Under the pieces are notes generated by a model. It made no database searches. It saw only the letters and a program-made list of their open reading frames with translations, and was not told the origin of the DNA. From Leyella stercorea (lineage in GTDB: Bacteria; Bacteroidota; Bacteroidia; Bacteroidales; Bacteroidaceae): 61,005 nucleotides of DNA. A program made the position numbers and the translations under genes. Positions 1 through 9,240 of this stretch are shown one piece after another (position 1 is the first letter of the stretch; each line of letters starts with the position of its first letter). The DNA lies in the NCBI RefSeq assembly GCF_021531355.1, contig NZ_JADYTS010000010.1, positions 1 through 61,005 on the forward strand. The letters are read 5' to 3'.

Positions 1-8
1 GGAATAAA

Positions 9-52
9 TTGTACCTTTGACATATTAGAAATTTCTTTCCATAAAGGTACAA
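9..52. repeat. 10-bp inverted repeat TTGTACCTTT / AAAGGTACAA
   Basis: The arms at 9-18 and 43-52 are perfect inverted repeats separated by 24 bases. The left arm runs into a TACCTTTG (12-19) that matches the Bacteroidetes -7 box on the plus strand. It could be a hairpin, part of an IS end, or a promoter-like site; the sequence does not decide which. Confidence 0.45.
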
Positions 53-68
53 AAAAATTATGGAATAG

Positions 69-100
69 CAAAGTCCGAGCTTGTGAAAGTTCGGGCTTTG
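69..100. terminator. Strong hairpin, probable terminator
   Basis: CAAAGTCCGAGCTT (69-82) pairs with AAGTTCGGGCTTTG (87-100), giving a 14-bp stem with G-T pairs closed by a GTGA loop. A T-rich stretch follows on the plus strand. The gene it would end lies outside the window. Confidence 0.55.
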
Positions 101-126
101 TGATATTTTAAAAGAGGGTGTGAATT

Positions 127-489
127 TTGACACACCCCCTTGAGCAGTATTGTCATAGGGGTTGGATGCTTACGTGCCTTCTGTTCTGTCGGTTTTCGGA
201 CATGAAAGAGTTTTATTATCTTGCTTTAAGATTGGGTAAGATATATTCGGATTACGATAGTAAGGACGTGGCACGTTCTAAACTCGCATTATGGTTTAAT
301 CAGGTTGAGCAATGGAACTGTGAAGAGTTTAATACTGTCATCAAAACGTTTCAAAGCCATTATGACAGAGTACTGAATTTCTTCAATGACAAAAGAACTA
401 ACGCCAGTGCCGAATTATTCAATTGCAAGTTAAAAACATTTAGGGCTGAATTCAGAGGAGTAAATGATCTGAATATCTTTATAGGGTAA
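127..489 (+). pseudogene. Transposase remnant (ISL3/ISAon1-like, C-terminal part)
   Basis: The translation contains the C-terminal part of a DDE transposase of the type common in Bacteroidetes (ISL3/ISAon1-like). From about residue 19 it runs through an ALWFNQVEQW stretch to FFNDKRTNASAELFN and FRAEFRGVNDL. The catalytic core upstream is missing and the reading frame closes at 487-489, before the usual end. The first 18 or so residues do not look homologous and probably come from joined flanking DNA. A short hairpin, GGGTGTG/CACACCC, at 116-137 just precedes it. I infer a dead fragment. An active copy would need about 300 more codons upstream. Confidence 0.7.
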
Positions 490-672
490 GGCCGTTGTTT
501 GCATAAGAAATGCAGATTGTTAAAACAAAACAGTATTATATGAGCTCAAGTCCCGGTAAGTCTTAAAAGGGATAAACGCTAGCATAGCAGCTACGCTTAC
601 ATTTCTTGGTTAATATTAGTTAATCACTAAATTAATATTTTTAGTAGTTTTCCTACTTTGGGAAATAATTAG

Positions 673-680
673 TAATTTTG
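673..680 (+). promoter_or_regulatory. Candidate -7 box for rho (TAATTTTG)
   Basis: TAATTTTG matches the Bacteroidetes TAnnTTTG -7 consensus. A TTTG lies only 12 bases upstream (657-660), not the usual 19-20, so the -33 element is weak or elsewhere. A start here would give a 5' UTR of about 65 bases that includes the hairpin at 699-732. Confidence 0.4.
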
Positions 681-698
681 CATTATAATTTCAAATCA

Positions 699-732
699 AG
701 ATTACATTTGTTTCAGTTCTGAAACGTAATCT
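699..732 (+). promoter_or_regulatory. Hairpin in the rho 5' leader
   Basis: AGATTAC (699-705) pairs with GTAATCT (726-732) and GTTTCAG (710-716) with CTGAAAC (719-725), giving 14 pairs interrupted by a four-base bulge on one side. It is followed by a T-rich run and lies 19 bases before the rho start codon. It could be an attenuator. Autoregulation of rho by attenuation is known in Escherichia coli, but this element is inferred only from the sequence. Confidence 0.4.
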
Positions 733-751
733 TTCATTTTTATAAAAATCC

Positions 752-2719
752 ATGTATAGTAAAGAAGATTTATCAGTCAAGACTACGGCTGAATTGCAAG
801 ATATTGCGCAAGAAATGGGCATTGACGTTGCATCAGATGATAATGCGGAAGGGCTTATGTATGCAATACTTGACAGGCAAGCCGAAATAGAAGGTAGCAA
901 GAACCCGCTTGGTGCGACCAAGCGTCGTCGCACCAGAATAACCAAGAAAGACACAGACCGTGTTTATACTGTGAATGGCAAAGAAGGTGAGAATTTCGAT
1001 GTTAAGAAAAATAAGGTAGAAGAAACAGAACAACAGACACAGTCTGTAGAAACTGTAAATGTAGAACAAGTTCCAATGAGTCCTGAGGAGATGCTTATGG
1101 CAATACCTAAGCATAGAGGACGTAAGTCGAAGAAGGAGCTAGAACTGCTTTCGGCCATAGAAGAACGTAAACGTATGGACGAAATAGCAGCGCAAGGAAC
1201 TGAAAGTGAAGAGTCGTCAATACCGGATGTGCAAAAAACTCAACCTGAGGTTTTGAATGCGGACAACATAAATGATACGGATATTCCTGAAGCATCATTG
1301 GGCAATGACGAAAAGATAGCCGATGAGGATAGTGTGGACGATGATATGCTTGCACAACTTCAGGCAAAAATAAAGTCGCACAATGAGACAGTTGATAGCA
1401 ACGCTGCCAACGTTGATTGTGTTTGGGCTGGCGATCCTGGCGACGGAACCGATTTTATCACAGTAGTCGACCTGCCGATTGAAGATCAGGGTGCAGTTCC
1501 TACATACGACATGTTTGACAATCCAACTTCTAATTTACAGAACGATGCGCTGTATAATGTGCAACCTCAGCCACAGCCCGAGGAGCCTCTGTACGACTTC
1601 ACCGACCTCGTTAAGGCCAACGGAGTGCTTGAGGTGATGCCCGACGGATACGGATTCCTCCGCTCAAGCGACTACAACTACCTCTCTTCGCCCGACGATA
1701 TATACGTGTCTACACAGCAGGTGAAGAGCTACGGACTCAAGACTGGCGACGTAGTAGACTGCCACGTGCGTCCGCCGCACGACGGCGAGAAATACTTCCC
1801 GCTCACAAGCATCGACATGATCAACGGACGCAACCCCAACGAAATACGCGACCGTGTGGCATTCGAACACCTCACACCGCTCTTCCCCGACGAGAAGTTC
1901 AACCTCTGCGGCGACCGTGCCACAACCAATCTCAGCACACGCATCGTCGACCTCTTCTCGCCCATAGGCAAGGGACAGCGCGCGCTTATCGTGGCACAGC
2001 CCAAGACAGGTAAGACGATCCTCATGAAGGACATTGCCAACGCCATAGCAGCCAACCACCCCGAAGCCTACCTCATGATGCTGCTCATCGACGAGCGCCC
2101 CGAGGAGGTTACCGACATGGCACGTACCGTAAACGCCGAAGTGATAGCGTCAACATTCGACGAGCCTGCCGAACGCCACGTCAAGATAGCCGGAATAGTA
2201 CTCGAGAAAGCCAAGAGAATGGTGGAGTGCGGACACGACGTAGTGATATTCCTCGACTCGATAACACGTCTGGCACGCGCATACAACACCGTGTCGCCAG
2301 CATCGGGCAAGGTGCTCACAGGTGGTGTCGACGCCAACGCCCTGCAGAAGCCCAAGCGATTCTTCGGAGCAGCACGCAACATCGAGAACGGAGGCTCGCT
2401 CACCATCGTGGCAACAGCCCTCATCGACACAGGCTCGAAGATGGACGAAGTGATATTCGAGGAGTTCAAGGGAACCGGCAACATGGAGTTGCAGCTCGAC
2501 CGCTCGCTCTCAAACAAGCGCATCTTCCCGGCAGTCAACCTCGTGGCTTCAAGTACGCGTCGTGACGATCTGCTGCAGGACAAGACCACACTCGACCGTA
2601 TGTGGATTCTGCGCAAGTACATTTCGGACATGAACCCCATCGAGGCGATGAACACCATACACGACCGTATGCACCGCACGCGCGACAACGAGGAGTTCCT
2701 GTTATCCATGAACGACTAA
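752..2719 (+). CDS. rho: Transcription termination factor Rho with long acidic insert
   Basis: Rho is the hexameric RNA helicase that ends transcription at Rho-dependent sites. The 655 residues start with a Rho N-terminal helix bundle (about 1-45), then a basic patch [10 protein letters not shown] (57-66) and a low-complexity acidic and Gln-rich stretch (about 67-280) absent from E. coli Rho (419 aa). This stretch contains an AT-hook-like HRGRK (121-125). The cold-shock RNA-binding domain follows (DGYGFLRS, 298-305), then the ATPase with P-loop QPKTGKT (416-422), Walker B VVIFLDS (497-503), and the Q/R loop region [18 protein letters not shown] (522-539). The first 800 bases are visibly more AT-rich than the rest of the gene. 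uvrA begins one base after the stop, so the two are probably cotranscribed. Confidence 0.97.
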   Translation: MYSKEDLSVKTTAELQDIAQEMGIDVASDDNAEGLMYAILDRQAEIEGSKNPLGATKRRRTRITKKDTDRVYTVNGKEGENFDVKKNKVEETEQQTQSVETVNVEQVPMSPEEMLMAIPKHRGRKSKKELELLSAIEERKRMDEIAAQGTESEESSIPDVQKTQPEVLNADNINDTDIPEASLGNDEKIADEDSVDDDMLAQLQAKIKSHNETVDSNAANVDCVWAGDPGDGTDFITVVDLPIEDQGAVPTYDMFDNPTSNLQNDALYNVQPQPQPEEPLYDFTDLVKANGVLEVMPDGYGFLRSSDYNYLSSPDDIYVSTQQVKSYGLKTGDVVDCHVRPPHDGEKYFPLTSIDMINGRNPNEIRDRVAFEHLTPLFPDEKFNLCGDRATTNLSTRIVDLFSPIGKGQRALIVAQPKTGKTILMKDIANAIAANHPEAYLMMLLIDERPEEVTDMARTVNAEVIASTFDEPAERHVKIAGIVLEKAKRMVECGHDVVIFLDSITRLARAYNTVSPASGKVLTGGVDANALQKPKRFFGAARNIENGGSLTIVATALIDTGSKMDEVIFEEFKGTGNMELQLDRSLSNKRIFPAVNLVASSTRRDDLLQDKTTLDRMWILRKYISDMNPIEAMNTIHDRMHRTRDNEEFLLSMND

Positions 2720-2720
2720 T

Positions 2721-5534
2721 ATGGAAAAATTCATAGAAGTAAAAGGAGCGCGGGTCAACAATCTGAAGGACATCAGCCTGAAGATACCGCGCGACAAACT
2801 TATTGTTATAACCGGAATCTCTGGTTCCGGCAAATCATCGCTGGCTTTCGACACATTGTATGCCGAAGGCCAGCGACGTTATGTAGAGTCGCTTTCTTCG
2901 TACGCCAGACAGTATCTTGGCAGAATGAGCAAACCCGAATGCGACTATATCAAGGGTCTGCCACCGGCAATTGCCGTAGAACAGAAGGTAATATCGCGAA
3001 ATCCGCGAAGCACAATAGGCACATCCACCGAAATCTACGAATATCTACGTCTGCTTTTTGCACGTATAGGCCACACCTACTCGCCCGTAAGCGGCAAGGA
3101 GGTGAAGACCCATACCGTCGACGACGTGCTGGAGTGTACACGGCAATACTCCGAGGGTACGAAGTTTGCCGTGCTGGCACCACTCAACGTGGTGCAGGGA
3201 CGCACGCTACACGAACAGCTTACTGCCGAATTGCAGCAGGGCTACTCGCGCATCTGGTACAAGGGAGAGTTCGTGCGCATCGACGACTTCATAGCTGAAG
3301 ACAAGGAGAATGTGAGTGCCGACCAGCTTTATGTTTTGATTGATCGAATGAGTGTAAGTTCTTCTGAATCAAACGGTTCTCGACTGACTGAATCGGTAGA
3401 GACTGCCTTCTACGAGGGCAACGGCACCTGCCGCCTCGTGTTCCCTCCGTCAAATATCTGCTACGACTTTTCCACCTCGTTTGAGGAGGACGGCATCACG
3501 TTTGAGAAGCCTACCGACAGCATGTTCGCATTCAACTCGCCTGCAGGAGCGTGTCCCGAGTGCGAGGGATTCGGCAAGGTGATAGGCATCGACGAGAAGC
3601 TGGTTGTGCCCAATACGTCGCTGAGCGTATACGACGGATGCGTGCAATGCTGGCACGGCGAAAAGCTGGGAACATGGAAGGCAGAATTCTGCCGCAGGGC
3701 AGCAACCGACAAGTTTCCCATATTCGAACCTTACTTCAACCTGACAAGAGCGCAGAAGGACATGCTGTGGCACGGACTGCCTTCCGACCGCAACCGCGAC
3801 GTACGCGATAGGGTGTGCATCGACTCGTTCTTCCAGATGGTCAAGGAAAACCAATACAAGATACAATACCGCGTGCTGCAAAGCCGCTATCGTGGCAAGA
3901 CGGTCTGCCCCTTGTGCTATGGCACCCGACTCAAGAAGGAGGCAACATGGGTGAAGATAGGCGGCATGAGCATAACCGAACTGGTGGAGATGCCCGTGGT
4001 GAACCTGAAAGAATGGTTCGCAAACCTCCAGCTCAGCGAGCACGAGGCAAAGATAGCAAAGCGACTGCTCACGGAGATAAACAACCGTCTGCAGTTTCTG
4101 CTCGACGTAGGGCTGGGCTACCTTACGCTCAACCGTCCCTCCGACTCGCTTAGCGGCGGCGAGAGCCAGCGCATCAATCTCACCACCAATCTCGGAAGCT
4201 CGCTCGTAGGCTCGGTCTACATACTCGACGAGCCGAGTATCGGACTGCACAGCCGCGACACCGACAGACTGATACATGTGCTGCGCGAGCTGCAGCAGCT
4301 CCACAACACGGTAATAGTAGTAGAGCACGACGAGGACATAATGCGTGCTGCCGACTATATAATAGATGTAGGACCTGACGCTGGCAGACTCGGAGGCGAG
4401 ATAGTGTTTGAAGGAACGCTCGACGACATTCTGCACGCCGACCCGGACAAGACGCGCAGCCATACCGTGCGCTATCTTTCGGGAGCCGACAGGATACCCG
4501 TGCCGCAGTCAAGACGCCAGTGGAACCACGCCATAAAGATAAAGGGAGCGCGGATGAACAATCTGCGCGGAATAGACGTCACCCTGCCGCTCAACGTGCT
4601 GACCGTGGTGACGGGAGTGAGCGGTTCGGGCAAGTCGTCGCTCATCAAGGGAATACTTTATCCCGCCTTGAAGCGCCATCTGAACGAGGTGGCTGACGCT
4701 CCGGGCGAATACTCGTCGCTCGAGGGCGACTGGCAGATGGTGAAGCACGTGGAGTTTGTCGACCAGAACCCTATAGGCAAGAGCACACGTTCCAATCCTG
4801 CCACTTACATCAAGGCTTATGACGCCATACGCCAGCTCTTCGCAAGCCAGCCCCTGGCAAAACAGGAGGGATATACGGCACAGTACTTCTCGTTCAACGC
4901 CGAAGGCGGACGCTGCGAGGAGTGCAAGGGCGCTGGAGTGATAACGGTAGAGATGCAGTTCATGGCAGATCTCGTGCTGGAGTGTGACGCCTGCCACGGC
5001 AGACGCTTCAAGAAGGAAATACTCGACGTGCGATACCACGACAAGAACATCTACGACGTGCTGAACATGACTGTACGTGAAGCCATCGAGTTTTTTGAGA
5101 AGTATGGCGAAAAGCAGATTGCCGACAAGTTGCGGCCGCTCGATGCAGTAGGACTGGGATACATCAAGCTGGGACAAAGCTCGTCAACCCTCTCGGGAGG
5201 TGAGAACCAGCGCGTCAAGCTCGCCTATTTCATCGGACAGGAACGGCAGGAACCTACGCTCTTCATATTCGACGAGCCCACGACAGGTCTGCATTTCCAC
5301 GACATCCACCGACTGCTCAAGGCGTTCAATACGCTCATAGAGAAAGGACACTCTATAATCGTAATCGAGCACAACATGGACGTGATAAAATGTGGCGACT
5401 ATGTGATTGACCTCGGTCCCGACGGAGGCAACAAGGGTGGCAACATCGTCTGCTGCGGCACTCCCGAAGAAGTGGCAAGATGCCGTGAGAGTGCTACAGG
5501 ACGTTATCTGAGCGAGAAGTTGAGGGCGGATTAG
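2721..5534 (+). CDS. uvrA: Excinuclease ABC subunit A (UvrA)
   Basis: UvrA is the damage-sensing ATPase of nucleotide excision repair and loads UvrB on DNA. The 937 residues have two ABC cassettes: P-loops GISGSGKS (32-39) and GVSGSGKS (632-639), and signature motifs SLSGGESQR (476-484) and TLSGGENQR (823-831). The second zinc module has both CxxC pairs (CEEC 732-735, CDAC 755-758). The first module keeps only CPEC (278-281): the upstream CxxC pair expected about 20 residues earlier is absent, so this module probably does not bind zinc in the usual way. CPLC (396-399) is present. It follows rho with one base between the genes. Bacteroidetes often have two UvrA proteins, so this may be the second one. 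Confidence 0.95.
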   Translation: MEKFIEVKGARVNNLKDISLKIPRDKLIVITGISGSGKSSLAFDTLYAEGQRRYVESLSSYARQYLGRMSKPECDYIKGLPPAIAVEQKVISRNPRSTIGTSTEIYEYLRLLFARIGHTYSPVSGKEVKTHTVDDVLECTRQYSEGTKFAVLAPLNVVQGRTLHEQLTAELQQGYSRIWYKGEFVRIDDFIAEDKENVSADQLYVLIDRMSVSSSESNGSRLTESVETAFYEGNGTCRLVFPPSNICYDFSTSFEEDGITFEKPTDSMFAFNSPAGACPECEGFGKVIGIDEKLVVPNTSLSVYDGCVQCWHGEKLGTWKAEFCRRAATDKFPIFEPYFNLTRAQKDMLWHGLPSDRNRDVRDRVCIDSFFQMVKENQYKIQYRVLQSRYRGKTVCPLCYGTRLKKEATWVKIGGMSITELVEMPVVNLKEWFANLQLSEHEAKIAKRLLTEINNRLQFLLDVGLGYLTLNRPSDSLSGGESQRINLTTNLGSSLVGSVYILDEPSIGLHSRDTDRLIHVLRELQQLHNTVIVVEHDEDIMRAADYIIDVGPDAGRLGGEIVFEGTLDDILHADPDKTRSHTVRYLSGADRIPVPQSRRQWNHAIKIKGARMNNLRGIDVTLPLNVLTVVTGVSGSGKSSLIKGILYPALKRHLNEVADAPGEYSSLEGDWQMVKHVEFVDQNPIGKSTRSNPATYIKAYDAIRQLFASQPLAKQEGYTAQYFSFNAEGGRCEECKGAGVITVEMQFMADLVLECDACHGRRFKKEILDVRYHDKNIYDVLNMTVREAIEFFEKYGEKQIADKLRPLDAVGLGYIKLGQSSSTLSGGENQRVKLAYFIGQERQEPTLFIFDEPTTGLHFHDIHRLLKAFNTLIEKGHSIIVIEHNMDVIKCGDYVIDLGPDGGNKGGNIVCCGTPEEVARCRESATGRYLSEKLRAD

Positions 5535-5580
5535 CGGAGTAAAATCAATACCGCTACGCTAAAGGAACTATATAAATCAT

Positions 5581-5629
5581 AAAGAACAACATAGCTGATT
5601 TCTTATGTAGATTGACTATGTTGTTCTTT
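5581..5629. terminator. Bidirectional terminator between uvrA and walJ
   Basis: AAAGAACAACATAG (5581-5594) pairs perfectly with CTATGTTGTTCTTT (5616-5629), followed by further Ts on the plus strand. Both flanking genes end here, so the hairpin can serve both strands. Confidence 0.85.
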
Positions 5630-5631
5630 TT

Positions 5632-6438
5632 TTATGTCAGGCTGAAGATTCCTGTGGGCAGCGTGCGGCGTAGAGCTTCTACTTTCACGTCTTCGCCTAC
5701 ACGTATTCCTGCATCTTCGAGCGTATGGCAGACGGTGACGAGAGCCAGCTCAGGCTTGTTGTTCTCCTGACTGAGGTGGCACAGCCATATGTGTTTGAGG
5801 CGGCTGGTAAGGTTCTCAGCCAAGGCAAGGGCACATTGCACGTTGCTCAGATGGCCGTGTCCGTTCCTGATGCGGTCTTTCAGATAGCGCGAGTAAGGTC
5901 CCGTCTCGAGCATCTGCGGGTCGTAGTTGGCCTCTATTACCAGGTAGTCGGCACGGCTGATGAGCTGCTTCATCTCGTCGGTTATGGCGCCTACATCCGT
6001 GAGCAGACAGAACGCTATTCCGTCAGCCTCAATCAGATAGCCCACATTGTCGGAGCTGTCGTGAGGCACGTCAAAGGGAGTGATGCGGAAGTCGCCAACG
6101 TTGAAGCTCTCTCCCTTCACAACCTTCATCCTGTTGGAGTGGGCGAGCTTGCAGCGCATGCAGTAGTTGCGGTCCATGCCGGCATGAACCGTCTCGGTAG
6201 CATAGACAGGCAGATTGAATTTCTTGCTCAGACTGCCCACCGACTTAATGTGGTCGGCATGGTCGTGAGTGACGAGAATGCCGTCGAAACCATCCACAAA
6301 CCGTAGTCCGTAATCATGAAACGCCTTCTTGAGCGACCTCGTTCCTACGCCTACATCAATAAGCAGACCCGAGTTCTGTGTGTATATGTAGTAGCAGTTG
6401 CCACTACTTCCGCTTCCAAAAGATATAAAGTTCAGCAT
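5632..6438 (-). CDS. MBL-fold metallohydrolase, WalJ/YycJ type
   Basis: This is a metallo-beta-lactamase fold protein of the WalJ/YycJ group, putative 5'-3' DNA exonucleases; the biological role in Bacteroidetes is not settled. With a start at MLNFISFGSGSSGN the protein has 268 residues. The metal-binding motif HDHADH lies at 58-63, preceded by LIDVGVG, and a later FDVPHDSSDNVGY matches the family. The open frame extends 19 codons upstream (to 6495), but that part is unlike the family, which begins right at the first beta strand, so I chose 6438. It is a single-gene unit convergent with uvrA. Confidence 0.88.
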   Translation of the reverse strand: MLNFISFGSGSSGNCYYIYTQNSGLLIDVGVGTRSLKKAFHDYGLRFVDGFDGILVTHDHADHIKSVGSLSKKFNLPVYATETVHAGMDRNYCMRCKLAHSNRMKVVKGESFNVGDFRITPFDVPHDSSDNVGYLIEADGIAFCLLTDVGAITDEMKQLISRADYLVIEANYDPQMLETGPYSRYLKDRIRNGHGHLSNVQCALALAENLTSRLKHIWLCHLSQENNKPELALVTVCHTLEDAGIRVGEDVKVEALRRTLPTGIFSLT

Positions 6439-6563
6439 TTTTTCTTCTATAAACATTAAAATACCGGCAAGAGCAAGTGCTGAATATAGATGCATTTACC
6501 TTTGTCGGTTTGGATTTTCATACAAAATTAAGCAAAAGAGGTGAATATGCCAAAGAAAATAAG

Positions 6564-6571
6564 TAATTTTG
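6564..6571 (+). promoter_or_regulatory. Candidate -7 box (TAATTTTG) for the 6603 unit
   Basis: TAATTTTG lies 31 bases before the start codon of the lipoprotein gene and matches TAnnTTTG. No clear TTTG -33 element is seen at the expected distance. Confidence 0.4.
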
Positions 6572-6602
6572 TAGTTGTTATCAACCAAAGAAGTTATAGG
6601 GT

Positions 6603-7052
6603 ATGTCAGTAAAACAAACAATACTCATCTCCTTCGCCTTTATAACGGCGTTGTGCCTGGCAAGCGCATGCTCGCTTAAGGACGATGCTGCTGTGGAAAG
6701 CTGTGCCAGAAGTTTCGGGCAGAACTACTTCAATCTACGCCTGAAGCAGGCTTCGGCGCTGTGTACCGACCGCTCGTACAAGTGGATTGAATTTCATGCG
6801 TCGAACATCAGTCAGAACGACGTGGACGTGCTGAACGCGCAGACCGACAGCGCATTGTGTGACATCGACGACATAGACATCGACGGCGACAGCGCACGGG
6901 TGAAAATGACGGTCCGCAACTTCCTGTTGTGCGACTCAATAGGATGCCCGGGCAGAATGTGCAAGGAAGGCAAGTGCCGGCTGACACTAAGAAAGGAAGG
7001 GGAAACGTGGAAGGTAGACCTCGACGGCCCCGTCACAAAAACAGAAGAATAA
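6603..7052 (+). CDS. Small Cys-rich lipoprotein, unknown function
   Basis: The 149-residue protein starts with a hydrophobic signal ending in a lipobox LASAC (Cys23), so it is probably membrane-anchored. The body resembles small NTF2-like/DUF4878-type lipoproteins: a helical start, then beta strands (SARVKMTVRNF, RLTLRKEGETWKVDL). An unusual feature is a regular run of four cysteines, C110, C115, C120 and C125, each separated by four residues. I cannot assign a function. The ABC-F gene starts 11 bases after its stop, so they probably share a transcript. Confidence 0.75.
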   Translation: MSVKQTILISFAFITALCLASACSLKDDAAVESCARSFGQNYFNLRLKQASALCTDRSYKWIEFHASNISQNDVDVLNAQTDSALCDIDDIDIDGDSARVKMTVRNFLLCDSIGCPGRMCKEGKCRLTLRKEGETWKVDLDGPVTKTEE

Positions 7053-7063
7053 GAAACGAAAAT

Positions 7064-9031
7064 ATGATATCAATAGAAGGACTCTCAGTTGAGTTCAGCG
7101 CAAAGCCATTGTTCAGAAATGTGAGCTTTGTAGTGAACGACCGCGACCGCATAGCCCTTGTGGGCAAGAACGGAGCAGGCAAGTCGACCATGCTGAAGAT
7201 AATATGCGGAATGCAGAAACCTACAGACGGCAAGGTGGCAATACCCAACGACACCACTATAGGCTACCTGCCACAGGTGATGATTCTGCAGGACAACACC
7301 ACCGTGAAGGAGGAGGCGCGCAAGGCTTTCTCGTACGTGACAAAGATGAAGGCACGTATTGACGACCTTAACCGCCAGTTGACAGAGCGTACCGATTACG
7401 AGAGCGAATCGTACGCCGCACTTGTGGAGAAGTTCACACAGGAGCACGACCGCTTCATGATGCTCGGTGGCGACAATTACGAGGCTGAGATAGAACGCAC
7501 GCTTACAGGTCTGGGTTTCCTGCGCACAGACTTCGACCGTCCCACGAGCGAGTTCTCGGGAGGTTGGCGCATGCGTATCGAGCTGGCAAAGATTCTGTTG
7601 CGCCGTCCCGACATACTCTTGCTCGACGAGCCTACCAACCATCTCGACATCGAAAGTATAGGATGGCTAGAGCGATTTCTGCAGCAGAGTGCCAAGGCTG
7701 TGGTGCTGGTGAGCCACGACCGCGCCTTTATTAATAATGTGACAAACCGCACAATAGAAATCACCTGCGGACAGGTGAACGACTATCGTGTGAAATACGA
7801 CGAATACATAAAGCTGCGCGACGAACGCCACGAGCAGCAGTTGCGCGCCTACGAGAACCAGCAGAAGGAAATAGCCGACATCAAGGACTTCATTGAGCGG
7901 TTCCGCTATAAGCCAACCAAGGCTGTGCAGGTGCAGAGCCGCATAAAGCAGCTGGAGAAGATTGTGCCTATTGAGGTGGACGAGGTGGACAATGCCACGA
8001 TGCATTTGAAGTTTCCGCCATGTCTACGCTCGGGCGACTATCCGGTAATATGCGACGGAGTGGGCAAAAGCTATGGCGACCACAACGTGTTCTCGAATGT
8101 TGACCTCACCATTGAGCGAGGCGAGAAGGTGGCGTTCGTAGGCAAGAACGGCGAGGGTAAATCAACGCTCGTGAAGTGTATTATGGGCGAAATACCGTTC
8201 GACGGCAACCTTAAGGTAGGACACAACGTGCAGATAGGCTACTTTGCCCAGAACCAGGCGCAGCTGCTCGACGGCGAACTGACCGTGTTTGAGACCATTG
8301 ACAATGTGGCAAAGGGCGACATCCGACTGAAGATAAAGAACATACTTGGCTCGTTCATGTTCTGTGGCGAGGATGTAGACAAGCAGGTGAAGGTGCTCTC
8401 GGGAGGCGAACGCAGCCGACTGGCAATGATCAAGCTGCTGCTCGAACCCGTCAACCTGCTCATCCTCGACGAGCCTACCAACCATCTTGACATTCCCTCG
8501 AAAGAAGTGCTTAAGGAGGCAATACTCGCCTTTGACGGCACAGCCATCATCGTAAGCCACGACCGCGAATTCCTCGACGGCCTCGTCAGCAAGGTGTACG
8601 AATTCGGTGGCGGCAAGGTGCGCGAACACTTAGGCGGCATTTACGATTATCTGCGGGCGCACAACGTGGAAGACATGACAGCCCTGAACACGGCAAGCAC
8701 GTTTGCGGCAAATACGGACAACGCCAGTTCGGCAAAGACGGCTGACGACGCAGAGAAGTCGCAGGCCAAGGAAAGCTACGCCGAGCACAAGGAGAAACAG
8801 AAGAAAATACGCAAGATAGAGAAACTCGTTAAGGAGTCGGAGGCTAAGATAGAATCGATGGAAAACCGACTGAAGGAACTCGACGAGAAGCTATGTACGC
8901 CCGAAGGCGCATCCGACATGCAGCTCGTCAACGAATACACATCCGTCAAGATGCGTATGGACGAGGAGGAGGAACGCTGGACGCAACTGTCGGAAGAACT
9001 TGAGGAGCTGGCGCGACAAATCGTAAAATAG
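7064..9031 (+). CDS. ABC-F family ATPase (ribosome-associated type)
   Basis: This protein has two ABC cassettes in one chain and no membrane segment, which defines the ABC-F family, whose members act on ribosomes. In 655 residues, the first P-loop is GKNGAGKST (34-42), with signature FSGGWRMR and Walker B ILLLDEPTNHLD. The linker arm follows (charged helix around FIERFRYKPTKAVQVQSR), then the second P-loop GKNGEGKST, signature LSGGERSR and LLILDEPTNHLD. The C-terminus is a charged coiled coil of the Uup/YdiF kind. The start at 7064 gives the canonical MISIEGLSVEF; the frame is open further upstream but only inside the preceding lipoprotein gene. Which of the housekeeping ABC-F proteins it is cannot be decided here. 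Confidence 0.9.
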   Translation: MISIEGLSVEFSAKPLFRNVSFVVNDRDRIALVGKNGAGKSTMLKIICGMQKPTDGKVAIPNDTTIGYLPQVMILQDNTTVKEEARKAFSYVTKMKARIDDLNRQLTERTDYESESYAALVEKFTQEHDRFMMLGGDNYEAEIERTLTGLGFLRTDFDRPTSEFSGGWRMRIELAKILLRRPDILLLDEPTNHLDIESIGWLERFLQQSAKAVVLVSHDRAFINNVTNRTIEITCGQVNDYRVKYDEYIKLRDERHEQQLRAYENQQKEIADIKDFIERFRYKPTKAVQVQSRIKQLEKIVPIEVDEVDNATMHLKFPPCLRSGDYPVICDGVGKSYGDHNVFSNVDLTIERGEKVAFVGKNGEGKSTLVKCIMGEIPFDGNLKVGHNVQIGYFAQNQAQLLDGELTVFETIDNVAKGDIRLKIKNILGSFMFCGEDVDKQVKVLSGGERSRLAMIKLLLEPVNLLILDEPTNHLDIPSKEVLKEAILAFDGTAIIVSHDREFLDGLVSKVYEFGGGKVREHLGGIYDYLRAHNVEDMTALNTASTFAANTDNASSAKTADDAEKSQAKESYAEHKEKQKKIRKIEKLVKESEAKIESMENRLKELDEKLCTPEGASDMQLVNEYTSVKMRMDEEEERWTQLSEELEELARQIVK

Positions 9032-9051
9032 GGCGCTTGTATTTGCATAAA

Positions 9052-9071
9052 AATGACATATATAAGTCATT
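9052..9071. repeat. 20-bp near-palindrome between ABC-F gene and his unit
   Basis: AATGAC (9052-9057) and GTCATT (9066-9071) flank an AT-only centre. It could be a weak terminator for the ABC-F gene or a protein-binding site. There is no T-run that would favour a terminator. Confidence 0.3.
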
Positions 9072-9150
9072 ATATGAGTCAAACGTGTTATAATGAGCCT
9101 CCTTGACAGCAAAAAACGGCAAAATCATATTCTAAACACAGAAAAATTTG

Positions 9151-9158
9151 TAACTTTG
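9151..9158 (+). promoter_or_regulatory. Candidate his promoter -7 box (TAACTTTG)
   Basis: TAACTTTG matches the TAnnTTTG consensus and lies 82 bases before the hisH start. A clear -33 TTTG at 19-20 bases is not present. A transcript from here would carry a hairpin TTCATGC/GCATGAA (9189-9195 with 9203-9209). Confidence 0.45.
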
Positions 9159-9188
9159 CCGAGGATAGCACCCCTAACATGTCAAATG

Positions 9189-9209
9189 TTCATGCTTGAT
9201 AGGCATGAA
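9189..9209 (+). promoter_or_regulatory. Small hairpin in the hisH leader
   Basis: TTCATGC pairs with GCATGAA around a seven-base loop, 31 bases before the hisH start codon. No histidine-rich leader peptide is visible, so classical his attenuation is not supported. Confidence 0.3.
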
Positions 9210-9240
9210 GCCTTATGTATCTCAACAAAACACAAAGCTT

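Larger units (their letters stand above)
490..751. other. Intergenic region upstream of rho
   Basis: This stretch of 262 bases holds no gene that I recognise. It is AT-rich, carries one -7-like box at 673-680, and ends in a hairpin at 699-732 that belongs to the rho leader. No tRNA or further IS sequence is visible. Confidence 0.5.

Noticed and set aside
3450..4463. A 337-codon open frame on the minus strand inside uvrA
   Set aside because: It lies antisense to a clear uvrA and its translation has no recognisable domain; long antisense frames are expected in GC-richer, codon-biased genes.
6929..7063. Longer N-terminus of the ABC-F protein
   Set aside because: The upstream part lies inside the preceding lipoprotein gene and is Arg-rich with no family similarity. 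The ATG at 7064 gives the standard start.
9159..9240. Histidine attenuator leader peptide before hisH
   Set aside because: No short frame with a run of His codons is visible; only a 7-bp hairpin is present.
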